A DNA stretch of 64,000 bases from Massilia sp. BJB1822 (lineage in GTDB: Bacteria; Pseudomonadota; Gammaproteobacteria; Burkholderiales; Burkholderiaceae_D): positions 248,001 through 312,000 of the forward strand of contig NZ_JABWEB010000001.1 of NCBI RefSeq assembly GCF_013369485.1, written 5' to 3'. Within the stretch, counting starts at the first letter, position 1; each line of letters starts with the position of its first letter. This document shows, in pieces, positions 16,221 to 25,138 of this stretch. The position numbers and the translations under genes are program-made. Below the pieces are notes generated by a model. It was not told where the DNA came from, ran no database searches, and saw nothing but the letters and a program-made list of their open reading frames with translations.

Positions 16221-17738
16221 ATGTTCAAACGCCTGGTACTGACTGCCCTTCTTGCCGCTTGCGGCCTGGTTCGCGCCGAATTGCCGGAACCGGTGGCCAA
16301 GGCCGCCGCCGCGCATGGCATTCCCGAGGACGCCATTGGCCTCACTGTCATGCGCGGCAACTCGGTGCTGCTGTCGCACCATCCGGAGCGCGCGATGGCG
16401 CCTGCCTCGGTGATGAAGATCGCCACCACGGTGGTAGCGCTGGAACAGCTCGGCCCCGTCTTCCGCGGACGCACGGAGCTGCTGGGCAGCGGCGAGGTGG
16501 TGGATGGCGTGCTGCAGGGCGACCTGCTGCTGCGCGGCGGCGCGGACATGGATTTCAACGAGGATGCGCTGGTGCATATGCTGGAGAAGCTGCGCCTGAA
16601 AGGCGTGCGGCGCATCCGCGGCGACCTGCTGCTGGACCGCCAGCTGTTCCAGCCGGCGCGCATGGACGTGGGCGTGCCGCCCTTCGACGAATCGCCCGAG
16701 GCTTACTACAACGTGATTCCTGATGCGCTGCTGCTGAATAATAATATGCTGCAGGTGGAGATGGTGTCGGACGCCAGGAGCGTGCGGGCGCAAGCCCTGC
16801 CCATGCTGCACAAGGTCGCGGTGCGCGCCGATATGAAGCTGGTCGATGCGCCTTGCGCCCGATGGGAAGACGGCTGGCGCCTGCCCGGCTATGAACGCAA
16901 TGGCGAGCAGCTGACCGTGGTCCTGCGCGGCACCTTCCCGCGCAATTGCAGCAAGACCTATGCGATCAATGTGCTGGAGCGGCAGGATTATCTGGAGCGC
17001 CTGTTCCGTGCCGCGTGGTCGCGTCTGGGCGGAGAGTTCAGCGGCGAAGTGCGCGAAGCGCCCGCCAGCGCGCCGGCTCCAGCCACAACGCCGGCCATGC
17101 GCCTGCTGGCCGAGCATGTCTCGCGCCCCTTGCCCGAGCTGCTGCGCGATATCAACAAGTGGTCGGACAATGGGCTGGCACGCACACTGTATCTGAGCCT
17201 GGGCAGCCTGCAGTCCGACGCCGCGCTGGGCAGCCGTCCGCTTGAACCGCTGCCGGTGCTGGCTCCAGACGGCAGTGTGGCCGCCCCCCTGCCCAGCGCA
17301 GCGCGCGCCGAACAGGCCATACGCGAGTGGATGCGCCAGCACCGCATCAATGACAGCGGCATGGTGATCGATAACGGCTCCGGCCTGTCGCGCACGGAGC
17401 GCCTGAGTCCCGAGCAGTTGGCGGGCTTTCTGTCGGCCGCGCAGAAATCGCCGTGGGCGCCCGAATTCCAGGCTAGCCTGCCCATCGCCGCCACCGACGG
17501 CACCATGCGCCGCCGCCTGCGCGACAGCCCCGCCGCTGCTCACGCGCGCATCAAGACCGGCACGCTGAACGGCGTGGTCGCCATTGCCGGTTACGTGACC
17601 GACGCCAACGGCGAGCAGTGCATCGTGGTCGGCATGGTCAACCACGAGCGCACCGGCAACGGCGCCGGCCGCAGCATCACCGACGCATTGATCGACTGGG
17701 TGGCGCGCAACGCGGCGGCGTTAAAAGTACTGCCCTGA
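16221..17738 (+). CDS. dacB: D-alanyl-D-alanine carboxypeptidase/endopeptidase (PBP4-type, S13)
   Basis: A 505-residue periplasmic penicillin-binding protein with signal peptide MFKRLVLTALLAACGLVRA. The three active-site motifs are present: SxxK in PASVMKIA, SxN in KWSDNGLAR and KTG in KTGTLNG. S13 enzymes remove the terminal D-Ala and cut cross-links, with a large insert between SxxK and SxN as seen here. TAAGGAGG (16205-16212) overlaps the stop of the SpmAB gene and gives an excellent ribosome site for ATG 16221. The stop is 2 bases from that of the convergent D-Ala-D-Ala dipeptidase gene. Confidence 0.92.
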   Translation: MFKRLVLTALLAACGLVRAELPEPVAKAAAAHGIPEDAIGLTVMRGNSVLLSHHPERAMAPASVMKIATTVVALEQLGPVFRGRTELLGSGEVVDGVLQGDLLLRGGADMDFNEDALVHMLEKLRLKGVRRIRGDLLLDRQLFQPARMDVGVPPFDESPEAYYNVIPDALLLNNNMLQVEMVSDARSVRAQALPMLHKVAVRADMKLVDAPCARWEDGWRLPGYERNGEQLTVVLRGTFPRNCSKTYAINVLERQDYLERLFRAAWSRLGGEFSGEVREAPASAPAPATTPAMRLLAEHVSRPLPELLRDINKWSDNGLARTLYLSLGSLQSDAALGSRPLEPLPVLAPDGSVAAPLPSAARAEQAIREWMRQHRINDSGMVIDNGSGLSRTERLSPEQLAGFLSAAQKSPWAPEFQASLPIAATDGTMRRRLRDSPAAAHARIKTGTLNGVVAIAGYVTDANGEQCIVVGMVNHERTGNGAGRSITDALIDWVARNAAALKVLP

Positions 17739-17740
17739 AA

Positions 17741-18349
17741 TCAAAGAACGCGGGTATAGGTGGCGCGCACCTGCACGCGGTCGCCGCAGTCGAAGTGCCA
17801 CCACTCGCTCTTGATGCCGTGCCAGCCCGCCTGGAACATGGCACCGCGCAGCAGCTGGCGGTTGGCGACGTGCTCGGGAAGGATGGCGCCGCGCGCCAGC
17901 AGCTCGTCCTCCAGCGCGGGATGGGATAGCTCGCTCAGATCGTCGAAGCCGGTGCCCATATCCAGCTCGCGCCCCTGCTCATCGACGATGGTGATGTCTA
18001 TCGCCATGCCGAAGGAATGGATGGAGCCGCGCGACGGTTCGGCGATATAGCCCAGCAGCTCCGTGCCCTGCAAGGCTTGCCACAGCTGCTCCTGCACGCG
18101 CTGCGGACGCAAGGCGTCCAGCACCAGCAGGCGGTAGCCGGGACGGCGCATCGCCAGCCAGGCCACGGCGCTTTCCAGCGCGGCGGCGGCATCACGGTGC
18201 AGCCAGGCGCAATCCAGCGGCGTGTACAGATCACGGCCGACGAAATTGTCCGGCGTGGCGTAGCGCAGATCGATGCCGATGCCCGCGATGCTGCTCAGAT
18301 GCCGGTAAGCCGGATCGGAGGCAATCTGCTCGCTGGGCAGGGTTGTCAT
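17741..18349 (-). CDS. ddpX: D-alanyl-D-alanine dipeptidase (VanX/DdpX type, M15)
   Basis: A 202-residue zinc peptidase that splits D-Ala-D-Ala. The metal-binding motif SIHSFGMAIDITIVD (SxHxxGxAxD) and the catalytic/third-ligand motif SEWWHF are both present, as is DALRPQRVQ with the conserved Arg. No signal peptide is seen, so it is probably cytosolic, as expected for salvage of imported dipeptide. The ATG overlaps the stop of the upstream LysR gene (ATGA), so it is translationally coupled to it. It is the last gene of the peptidoglycan recycling run. It is more likely a housekeeping DdpX than a vancomycin-resistance VanX, since no VanHA is present. Confidence 0.87.
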   Translation of the reverse strand: MTTLPSEQIASDPAYRHLSSIAGIGIDLRYATPDNFVGRDLYTPLDCAWLHRDAAAALESAVAWLAMRRPGYRLLVLDALRPQRVQEQLWQALQGTELLGYIAEPSRGSIHSFGMAIDITIVDEQGRELDMGTGFDDLSELSHPALEDELLARGAILPEHVANRQLLRGAMFQAGWHGIKSEWWHFDCGDRVQVRATYTRVL

Positions 18350-19251
18350 TCCAGGCCCCGGAACAGGCAGGCGCGCGCCGAGGCGGCGATGCTGTCGGCC
18401 AGTTGGCGGCAGCCGTGCGACAGCGGCGAATGGCCGGCCGTCAGCAGATACAGCTGGATCGGAATGGCCGGCGCCCACGGACGGCGCTGCACGCGCACCG
18501 CCGAAGCCGAAGCGGCGGTAAACGGATCGACCACCGCCATGCCAGCGCCCGCCTCCACCAGCGTGCGCGCGATCTGGTAAGTCTGCACCACGGTGCGGAA
18601 CACCGGCTGGATGCCCTGCGCCTCGCAGGCCGCCACCACCATTTCACCGAGCGGATCGTTGTCGGCATAACCGATCAATTCTCCCTGCAGGCCGGCAGCC
18701 GACAGCGGCGTATTCAGCTCCGACTCATCCCAGGTGCCGGCGGGAGCGATCACCGTCATCAGGCCTTGCGCCAGCGGCTCGGCAACGATGCCGGGATGGC
18801 GCGGGTCTTGCAGCGACAGCGCCAGATCGGCCTCGCCCAGGCGCAGGGCGTTGACGATTTCGCTGGTGTGGTGGCTAGCCAGCTCGCAGCGCGTGCCGGG
18901 AAAATCCTTGCGCCATTCGCTCATCGCCTGCGGCAGCACGCTCAGGGCCACGGTCGGCGTGGACACCAGGCGCACGGTTTCCACCGCATGCCCTTTCAGG
19001 CTGGCGGCCAGGCGGCGTATACCCTGCAGGTCGCGGTGCAGTTTTTCGGTTTCAGCGAACAGGCGGTGCGCTTCCGGCTTGGGATAGAGCTTGCCGCGCA
19101 CGCGCTCGAACAGCGGCATGCCCAGTTGCAGTTCGCAGTGCTGCAAGACCTTGGTCACGGCCGGCTGCGAGATATGCAGCACCTGCGCCGCGCCGCTGAT
19201 GGTCCCGACCTGCATGATGGCGTGGAAAACTTCGATGTGACGCAGACGCAT
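18346..19251 (-). CDS. LysR-family transcriptional regulator
   Basis: A 301-residue regulator. The N-terminal winged helix (MRLRHIEVFHAIMQVGTISGAAQVLHISQPAVTKVLQHCE) is typical; the remainder is the LysR effector domain, with VRLVSTPTVALSVLP at the start of its first lobe. TAAGGAAG, overlapping the stop of the amidase gene, gives its ribosome site, and its stop overlaps ddpX. A LysR gene lodged in the middle of an operon and coupled to an enzyme gene probably controls that enzyme or the operon; the inducer (perhaps D-Ala-D-Ala or a muropeptide) is not known. Confidence 0.87.
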   Translation of the reverse strand: MRLRHIEVFHAIMQVGTISGAAQVLHISQPAVTKVLQHCELQLGMPLFERVRGKLYPKPEAHRLFAETEKLHRDLQGIRRLAASLKGHAVETVRLVSTPTVALSVLPQAMSEWRKDFPGTRCELASHHTSEIVNALRLGEADLALSLQDPRHPGIVAEPLAQGLMTVIAPAGTWDESELNTPLSAAGLQGELIGYADNDPLGEMVVAACEAQGIQPVFRTVVQTYQIARTLVEAGAGMAVVDPFTAASASAVRVQRRPWAPAIPIQLYLLTAGHSPLSHGCRQLADSIAASARACLFRGLE

Positions 19252-19261
19252 GCCGGCTTCC

Positions 19262-20104
19262 TTACTGCGCGCCAGCCGCGTTCACGACCGGCGCGGCGGG
19301 AGGCGGATTCGGCGCAGCGGCGGCGGCGGTCGCCGTCAGCGTATCGAGGATGGCGGCGGTTTCGGCATCGGGCACGCCATCGAATTTGCTCTGGCGGTAT
19401 TTGGACTGGAACACGCCCAGCACATTGCGCGTGGCTTCATCCAGCACGCCGGTTTGCGGCGTGGCGTAGCCGTGTTCGGCCAGCTTCTTCTGATACCAGG
19501 AGATTTCCGGCGGCAGCTGCTCGAAGACGGCGCGGCGCTGGGCTACCTGGTTTGCATCCGGCCAGGTAATCAAGCCAGCGTCGGCCAGCTGCTTCCAAGG
19601 GAAGAGCGGACCAGGGTCTTGCTTGCGCTGGGGCGCGATCTCATTGTGGCCGAGGATGAAGTCCGGGCGCACCTGATGGCGCGCGACGATCTGCTTGAGC
19701 AAAGGGATCAGCTGGTCGATCTGCGCCTGCTTGAAGGGATACCACACGCGGCCCTCCTGCGTATCCTTGAAGCCGGCGTTGACGATCTCGATGCCGACCG
19801 AGCTGGTATTCAATTGGGTGAACGCCTTCCAGCTGCTGTTACCGGCATGCCAGGCCTGGCGCGATTCATCCACCAGCCCGTAGAGCACCGGCTGGTCGGT
19901 ATCGGTCAGCAGATAGTGGGCACTGACTTCCTGTTCGGTCAAAATCTTGATGGAGCGCGGCGTATCGGCCACCGTGTAATGCAGCACGATGAACTTGACG
20001 CGGCTGGACTGGCCGCGCGCGGTGTAGCTGTTATCTATACGGGGAAGCTGGGTGGCGCAGCCGGAAAGCACGGCCATCAAGAGAATCAGCAGCAGTTTTT
20101 TCAT
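19262..20104 (-). CDS. N-acetylmuramoyl-L-alanine amidase lipoprotein (AmpD/AmiD type)
   Basis: A 280-residue lipoprotein: MKKLLLILLMAVLSGC gives lipid attachment at Cys16. The Amidase_2 domain follows with the zinc ligands in IVLHYTV, GHNEI and the Asp of KQDPGPLFPW. A C-terminal helical peptidoglycan-binding-like region (residues about 200-255) precedes a Pro/Ala tail. The form matches the outer-membrane anchored AmiD rather than cytosolic AmpD, so it trims anhydro-muropeptides in the periplasm. It lies between the kinase (17 bases) and LysR (10 bases) genes in the recycling operon. Confidence 0.9.
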   Translation of the reverse strand: MKKLLLILLMAVLSGCATQLPRIDNSYTARGQSSRVKFIVLHYTVADTPRSIKILTEQEVSAHYLLTDTDQPVLYGLVDESRQAWHAGNSSWKAFTQLNTSSVGIEIVNAGFKDTQEGRVWYPFKQAQIDQLIPLLKQIVARHQVRPDFILGHNEIAPQRKQDPGPLFPWKQLADAGLITWPDANQVAQRRAVFEQLPPEISWYQKKLAEHGYATPQTGVLDEATRNVLGVFQSKYRQSKFDGVPDAETAAILDTLTATAAAAAPNPPPAAPVVNAAGAQ

Positions 20105-20121
20105 TCAATCATCCTTGTTCT

Positions 20122-21039
20122 TCAATTCCTTGGCCGGGCGGCCATGCGGGCGGCGGCGACATGCGGCCGCACCGGGCGATGTTCGAAAGCCTGATCCTCG
20201 GGCAAGGCGGCGCGCATCGATTCGGCGATCAGCGGATGCAGCTCGGAAGCGCGTCCCGACAGCAGCACGGGGCGCTCGCCAAAACGCGCCACCAGGGCCA
20301 GGGCCAGGCGCGCCAGTTCGCGGCCCGCCTGCTGCAGGATATTGCGCGCGGCGGCATCGGCATCCGCGCTGGCGGCGACGGCCAAGGCCAGCTTGCCCAC
20401 CTCGCCGCGCTCCAGGCCATAGATGAACTGGCGCGAGAAAGTCCAGTCGCTGCCGCCTACGTGTCGGAACACGGCTTGCGCCAGCGGCGAATCCTGCCAG
20501 GCGCCGGGCTGCTCATCCTCGCGGCGCCAGATGCGGCGCATGGCCTCGCGCGCGATCCAGAAACCGCCGCCGCCATCGTCCAGCACCACGCCACGGCCGC
20601 CGGCCCGGTGGAACGCACCCTCTTCATCGATGAAAGCCGCGATCGAACCCGTACCCGCATACACCAGATAGCCCTGACCCGGCTCGAAACAATCCAGGTA
20701 GGCGATCTCGATATCATTACATAGACTAACCGATTCCGCCGGCAGCGCCAGCAAATCGGCCAGCCAGCCGGCCGGCAAATGGCTATCGCCGCCAAAGCCG
20801 GTCAGCCCGGCGCAGACCCGGCCCGGGCGGCCGATCTCCAGCACCTCCGCCGCCAGCGCCGCAAAGGCCGCGCGCACCGACTCCCGGCCCGCCGCGCTAG
20901 ACAGCTGCAGTGCCGACAGCCCCTCAACCCGGCCCTCGGCCACCACCGCGCCGGCCGGATCGGCCAACGCCCAACGAGTTTGCGTGCCGCCGGCATCGAT
21001 ACCCAGACCCAGCACGCCATCAGAAGCGAAATTCAACAT
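20122..21039 (-). CDS. BadF/BadG-family sugar kinase (GlcNAc/MurNAc kinase, MurK-like)
   Basis: A 305-residue ASKHA-fold kinase. Phosphate-binding motifs GIDAGGTQTRWAL near the N-terminus and GTGSIAAF in the middle are clear, with GRGVVLDDGGGGFWIAREA following. The family contains GlcNAc kinases and MurK, which phosphorylates both MurNAc and GlcNAc. The surrounding AmpG, MurQ and amidase genes make amino-sugar phosphorylation the best guess: MurNAc-6-P made here would be the substrate of MurQ. No AnmK is present in the window. The ATG at 21039 is chosen for length before the first motif; ATG 21072 is possible. Neither has a strong ribosome site. Confidence 0.78.
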   Translation of the reverse strand: MLNFASDGVLGLGIDAGGTQTRWALADPAGAVVAEGRVEGLSALQLSSAAGRESVRAAFAALAAEVLEIGRPGRVCAGLTGFGGDSHLPAGWLADLLALPAESVSLCNDIEIAYLDCFEPGQGYLVYAGTGSIAAFIDEEGAFHRAGGRGVVLDDGGGGFWIAREAMRRIWRREDEQPGAWQDSPLAQAVFRHVGGSDWTFSRQFIYGLERGEVGKLALAVAASADADAAARNILQQAGRELARLALALVARFGERPVLLSGRASELHPLIAESMRAALPEDQAFEHRPVRPHVAAARMAARPRN

Positions 21040-21129
21040 AATGCGACGAGTGTAAAGCGAATCAGCCAGCATTTCACCATGAAACCTTGCAATTCCCCCA
21101 TGCCCGCCAGTTATACCCCTTTAATCGAA

Positions 21130-22773
21130 TCAAAGGGTGGGGGCGGTGACGCGGGGGCTTTCGTTGCCGAGGCGGTCGACGGCGGTAACGACGACGGCGC
21201 TGACGGGGGCGCCGGCGGCGTCGGGCAGCAGGATTTCGGTCAGGGCGGCGGGGGCGGTGGTGAAGCGCCATTCGTCGCCGTATTTGGCCCAGATGGCGTA
21301 TTGGACGACGTTTTTGTCGGCGCTCAGCTTCAGCGACATGCCGTTCGCGCTGCGGCGGGCATTCACTGCCGGGGCGGCAGGGGCGGTGGCGCCGAGCCAG
21401 GGGGTGGCCGGGATCAGCGCGGCGCTCTGGTAGCTGCTGCGCAGCCGTTCATATACGCCTTTGCGGTTCTGCATCAGCGGGGCCATGCTGAAGTGGATGT
21501 GGCCGGCGACGCCGGCGCGGCTGCGCGTGACTTCGATCTGCTGGGCGATTTCTTCCGGTGTGAACGAGCGGGCGCTGTCGTCGATGCGGCTGGTGTACAG
21601 GCCGGGCCACAGGTGGCGGCCGCGCCGGTTTTGCGCTTGCCAGTAGTCGAGCAGCACGGGGAAGGCTTGCGGCGCTTGCGCGATCGGCCAGTAGAGCTGG
21701 GGCGCGAAGTAATCGAGCCAGCCGTTTTGCAGCCACAGTTCGGCGTCGGCATACAGCTTGTCGTACTGGCTGAAGCCGACGATGCCGAGCGGGCGGCGGT
21801 CCGGACGGCCAATGCCGAAGGGACTGATGCCGAAGCGTACCCAGGACTTCTCCTTATGCACGCCGGTATAAATCGCTTCGATCATCTGGTTGACGTTCTG
21901 CCGCCGCCAGGAGGCGCGGTCGAGCTGTCCGCCACCCTGCACATAGCGCTGCCATGAGGCCTGGTCGGGAAATTCGAGTTCGGCGCGCTGTCCATTGGAC
22001 GGGACGGCATCCAGCGCGGCGGCTTCGGCGCCGTTCGCGCTGGTGGCTTCGACCGGGTAGGGATAGAAGTAGTCGTCGATATGGACGCCGTCGATGTCGT
22101 AGCGGCGCACCACGTCCAGGATCACGTCCAGGGTGTGCTGGGCAGCGGCCGGCTCGCCCGGGTCCATCCACAAATACTTGCCGTATTGTTTGACCAGTTG
22201 CGGCTTGCTGTTGGCGATGTGTTCGCGCGCCAGCGGCGAGCGCGCACCGGCATTGCGCACGCGGTAGGGATTGAACCAGGCGTGCAGTTCGAGGCCGCGC
22301 GCATGCGCTTCGGCGATCCAGAATTGCAGCGGGTCGTAGGCAGGCTGCGGTTCCTTGCCCTGCAGGCCGGTCAGGTATTCCGACCAGGGTTCCAGCTTGG
22401 AGGGATAAATGGCGTCGGCGCTGGGGCGCACCTGCAGCACGATGGCGTTCAGGTTGATGGCCTTGGCGCGGTCGAGGATGGCCAGAGCTTCGGCCTGCTG
22501 TTTGGCCACGCTCAGATTGCTGCGGCTGGGCCAGTCGATATTGGCGACGGTGGAGACCCAGACCGCGCGGAATTCGCGCGGCGCGGGCGGCGGCTGCTCG
22601 CCGGTGAAGCGCGGCGGCTGGGGCGTTGGTGGCTGCGGCACAGGCCCACCCGGCGTGGACGGCGCGCCGGTACGGTCGGCCATCGGCGTGCTGGAACAGG
22701 CCGCGAGCAAGGCGGCCAGCACGCCGGCCGCGCCAGCGCTCAGGCTAAGCCGCTTTTTTGCATTGAAACCCAC
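21130..22773 (-). CDS. GHL10-family glycosyl hydrolase-like lipoprotein (DigH/YngK-like)
   Basis: A 547-residue lipoprotein (VLAALLAACSS lipobox) with a Pro-rich linker, then the GHL10/DUF187 TIM-barrel: EFRAVWVSTVANIDWPS, IVLQVRPSADAIYPS, ELHAWFNPYR, YDIDGVHIDDYFYPYP, YFAPQLYWPI. The C-terminal 90 residues look like a fibronectin-type beta domain. The E. coli homologue DigH cleaves denuded glycan strands. It starts at GTG 22773 behind GGGGGA; no in-frame ATG fits. Downstream of ampG in the same operon by 49 bases, it probably releases sugars from peptide-free glycan. Confidence 0.85.
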   Translation of the reverse strand: MGFNAKKRLSLSAGAAGVLAALLAACSSTPMADRTGAPSTPGGPVPQPPTPQPPRFTGEQPPPAPREFRAVWVSTVANIDWPSRSNLSVAKQQAEALAILDRAKAINLNAIVLQVRPSADAIYPSKLEPWSEYLTGLQGKEPQPAYDPLQFWIAEAHARGLELHAWFNPYRVRNAGARSPLAREHIANSKPQLVKQYGKYLWMDPGEPAAAQHTLDVILDVVRRYDIDGVHIDDYFYPYPVEATSANGAEAAALDAVPSNGQRAELEFPDQASWQRYVQGGGQLDRASWRRQNVNQMIEAIYTGVHKEKSWVRFGISPFGIGRPDRRPLGIVGFSQYDKLYADAELWLQNGWLDYFAPQLYWPIAQAPQAFPVLLDYWQAQNRRGRHLWPGLYTSRIDDSARSFTPEEIAQQIEVTRSRAGVAGHIHFSMAPLMQNRKGVYERLRSSYQSAALIPATPWLGATAPAAPAVNARRSANGMSLKLSADKNVVQYAIWAKYGDEWRFTTAPAALTEILLPDAAGAPVSAVVVTAVDRLGNESPRVTAPTL

Positions 22774-22822
22774 AACATTCCCCCGATTCTTTGAAGCCCA
22801 TTATTGTAATCGCTGGGCCGCG

Positions 22823-24106
22823 CTATTCGCGTCCGAATGCGGGGTCGATTTTGACCAGGGCCGTCATGATGAAGGCGGGTACGGTGGCGAAGCAGACCCA
22901 GATGAAGAAGTGCTGGTAGCCCAGCATATTCTGGATCCAGCCGCTGGCCATCTGCGGCAGCATCATGCCCAGCGCCATGAAGCCGGTGCAGATGGCGTAG
23001 TGCGCGGTTTTGTGTTCGCCGTCGGCCACCATGATCATGTACATCATGTAGGAGGTGAAGCCGAAGCCGTAGCCGAACTGCTCGGCGGCGATGGTGGCAG
23101 AGATCAGCAGCAGATTGTCCGGCAAGGCGCTGGATAAATACACGAACACCAGGTCCGGCACGTGCACGGCGAAGGCCATGGGCCACAGGCAGCGTTTCAG
23201 GCCGAAGCGGGCGATGGTGACACCGCCCAGCAGCCCGCCCAGGGTCAGGGCGACCACGCCGATGGTGCCGTAGGCCAGGCCGACCGCTTCATTGCTCAGG
23301 CCAAGGCCGCCGACGCGGGCGGGATCGAGCAGGAAGGGCATGGCCATTTTCAGCAACTGGGCTTCGCCCAGGCGGAACAGCAGCAGGAAGCCGAGGATGA
23401 CGAGGATGCCGTCCTTGCGGAAGAAGGCGGCGAAGGTCTGGAGGAATTCGCGCAGCAGATTGCTGCTTTCCGGCGCCGGCTGGTCGGCCGCGGGACGCGG
23501 CAGCATCCACTGGTGGTAGGCGAACAGTGCGAGGAAGACGGCGGCCAGCACGAAGAACACCACCGACCATGCCGCGTGCGGATCGCCCAGACGCTTGATT
23601 AGCAGCCCGGCCAGCGCCACCAGACCACCCTGCCCCGCAATCATGGCCAGGCGGTAGAAGGTGCTGCGCACGCCGACGAAAGCGGCCTGCTGCGGCTTGC
23701 GCAGCGCCAGCATATAGAAGCCGTCGGCCGCGATGTCGTGGGTGGCGGAGCTGAAGGCCATCAGCCACAGCACGGCAAGGCTCATCTGGAAGAAACTGGG
23801 CAGGTGGGTGGTGAAGGCCACCAGCGCCAGCGAGGCGCCGATCAGCAGCTGCAGGGCGACGATCCACAGCCGCTTGGTGCGGAACATTTCGACCACGGGC
23901 GACCACAGGGGCTTGATCACCCAGGGCAGGTAGAGCCAGCCGGTATACAGCGCGATATCGGTATTCGAAATGCCGGTGTTCTTGTACATCACCACCGACA
24001 GGGTCATCACGACCACATAGGGAATGCCCTGGCCGAAATACAGGGTGGGAATCCACCACCAGGGGTTTCGCTGTTGCGCTGCTTGTTCCATCACTTCCTT
24101 TGTCAT
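22823..24106 (-). CDS. ampG: AmpG-like muropeptide MFS permease
   Basis: A 427-residue, about 12-helix MFS transporter of the AmpG (PAT) branch. Recognisable parts are LYFGQGIPYVVVMTLSVVMYK, LPWVIKPLWSPVVEM, ATHDIAADGFYMLALR and AEQFGYGFGFTSYMMYMI. AmpG imports GlcNAc-anhydroMurNAc peptides for recycling. The start at ATG 24106 leaves 32 bases after the murQ stop; a second ATG at 24091 follows AAAGGAA and is possible. A much longer open frame upstream overlaps murQ and is not credible as coding. Its place between murQ and a GHL10 lipoprotein gene supports the substrate class. Confidence 0.85.
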   Translation of the reverse strand: MTKEVMEQAAQQRNPWWWIPTLYFGQGIPYVVVMTLSVVMYKNTGISNTDIALYTGWLYLPWVIKPLWSPVVEMFRTKRLWIVALQLLIGASLALVAFTTHLPSFFQMSLAVLWLMAFSSATHDIAADGFYMLALRKPQQAAFVGVRSTFYRLAMIAGQGGLVALAGLLIKRLGDPHAAWSVVFFVLAAVFLALFAYHQWMLPRPAADQPAPESSNLLREFLQTFAAFFRKDGILVILGFLLLFRLGEAQLLKMAMPFLLDPARVGGLGLSNEAVGLAYGTIGVVALTLGGLLGGVTIARFGLKRCLWPMAFAVHVPDLVFVYLSSALPDNLLLISATIAAEQFGYGFGFTSYMMYMIMVADGEHKTAHYAICTGFMALGMMLPQMASGWIQNMLGYQHFFIWVCFATVPAFIMTALVKIDPAFGRE

Positions 24107-24138
24107 CCGTTGGGAGGAAGCGGGAACGCGACCCGTCT

Positions 24139-25026
24139 CTAGAGGGCCAGCGCCGCGCGCACGCTTCCTTTCGCCTGTTCCAGCAGGGTCTCCGCCTGCG
24201 CCACCGTGGCTTGCCTGAGCAGGGCCACGATCGCCACTTTCACGTGGAAGCGGCATTGTTCCAGCGTGCGCCGCGCCGCCGCCTCGTCGGCGCCGGTGGC
24301 GTGCATGGTCAGGCGCACGGCACGCCGTATCAGCTTGGCGTTGGTGGGCTTCAAGTCTACCATCAAGTTTCCATAGACTTTATGCAAACGCACCATCAGC
24401 GCGCTGGAAATGGTGTTGAGGACGATTTTCTGCGAGGTGCCCGCTTTCAGGCGCGTGCTGCCGGAGATGACTTCCACGCCGGTGTCGAGGGTGATGCCGA
24501 CTTCGGCCTGCAGCGCCACCGGCGCGTGGTCGTTGTTGGCGATGCCGATGGTGAGCGCGCCGGCGCCGCGCGCCGCATGCAGGGCGCCCAGCACGTAGGG
24601 CGTGCCGCCCGATGCGGCCAGCAGGAACACCACGTCGTTGGGCGTGGGCGCCAGCGCCAGCAGATCGCGTTCGCCCTGCCCGCGGTCATCCTCCGCGCCT
24701 TCCACCGCCTGGAACATGGCGCCCATGCCGCCAGCCAGCAGGGCCAGGGCGCGGTCGGCGGGCCAGGAAAAAGTGGGATACAGTTCGACGCTGTCCAGCA
24801 CCCCCAGCCGGCCGGAGGTGCCGGCGCCGACATAGATCAGGCGTCCGCCCGCGTCGATGCGCGGCACAGCCATGGCGATGGCGGCGGCAATGCGCGGCGC
24901 GGCGTCGCGCACGGCCTGCACCGCCTGGAACTGGTCGTCCACAAAGGCGGAAACCAGGTCGAGCACGGAATACTGATCCAGCTCGGTATGCCTGGGACTG
25001 GGTGTTTCGGTTTTGAGCATCGTCAT
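24139..25026 (-). CDS. murQ: N-acetylmuramic acid 6-phosphate etherase
   Basis: A 295-residue SIS-domain lyase that removes D-lactate from MurNAc-6-phosphate to give GlcNAc-6-phosphate. It has RLIYVGAGTSGRLGVLD, the catalytic-region GGMGAMFQAVEGAEDD, VFLLAASGGTPYVLGAL and the C-terminal helical part with LKPTNAKLIRRAVRL. It lies 112 bases downstream of the GntR-family regulator gene, with a candidate operator just before its start. The substrate would come from the BadF-type kinase in the same operon. Confidence 0.94.
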   Translation of the reverse strand: MTMLKTETPSPRHTELDQYSVLDLVSAFVDDQFQAVQAVRDAAPRIAAAIAMAVPRIDAGGRLIYVGAGTSGRLGVLDSVELYPTFSWPADRALALLAGGMGAMFQAVEGAEDDRGQGERDLLALAPTPNDVVFLLAASGGTPYVLGALHAARGAGALTIGIANNDHAPVALQAEVGITLDTGVEVISGSTRLKAGTSQKIVLNTISSALMVRLHKVYGNLMVDLKPTNAKLIRRAVRLTMHATGADEAAARRTLEQCRFHVKVAIVALLRQATVAQAETLLEQAKGSVRAALAL

Positions 25027-25051
25027 CTGCGGGGAATGGATACGATGAAAA

Positions 25052-25080
25052 CCAGTGTAATACCAAACCGCCTAGACCAC
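25052..25080 (-). promoter_or_regulatory. Putative GntR (NagR-type) operator before murQ
   Basis: On the minus strand this stretch reads GTGGTCTAGG, then TTGGTATTACACTGG, between the GntR gene stop and the murQ start 26 bases away. TGGTCTAG and TGGTATTAC resemble half-sites reported for NagR/NagQ-type regulators of amino-sugar genes. The match is by eye only. Confidence 0.4.
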
Positions 25081-25138
25081 AGCGCGCCTTCCCATGAAAG
25101 CTGGAAGTATTAGCATGCCGAAAAGTTATGCGCGGTCT

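Noticed and set aside
17741..18349. Vancomycin-resistance VanX
   Set aside because: No VanH or VanA homologue is nearby and the gene sits in a cell-wall recycling operon of a Gram-negative bacterium.
24107..24256. N-terminal extension of the AmpG gene by about 50 codons
   Set aside because: It would overlap murQ and encodes a Gly/Arg/Pro-rich segment unlike any MFS protein.
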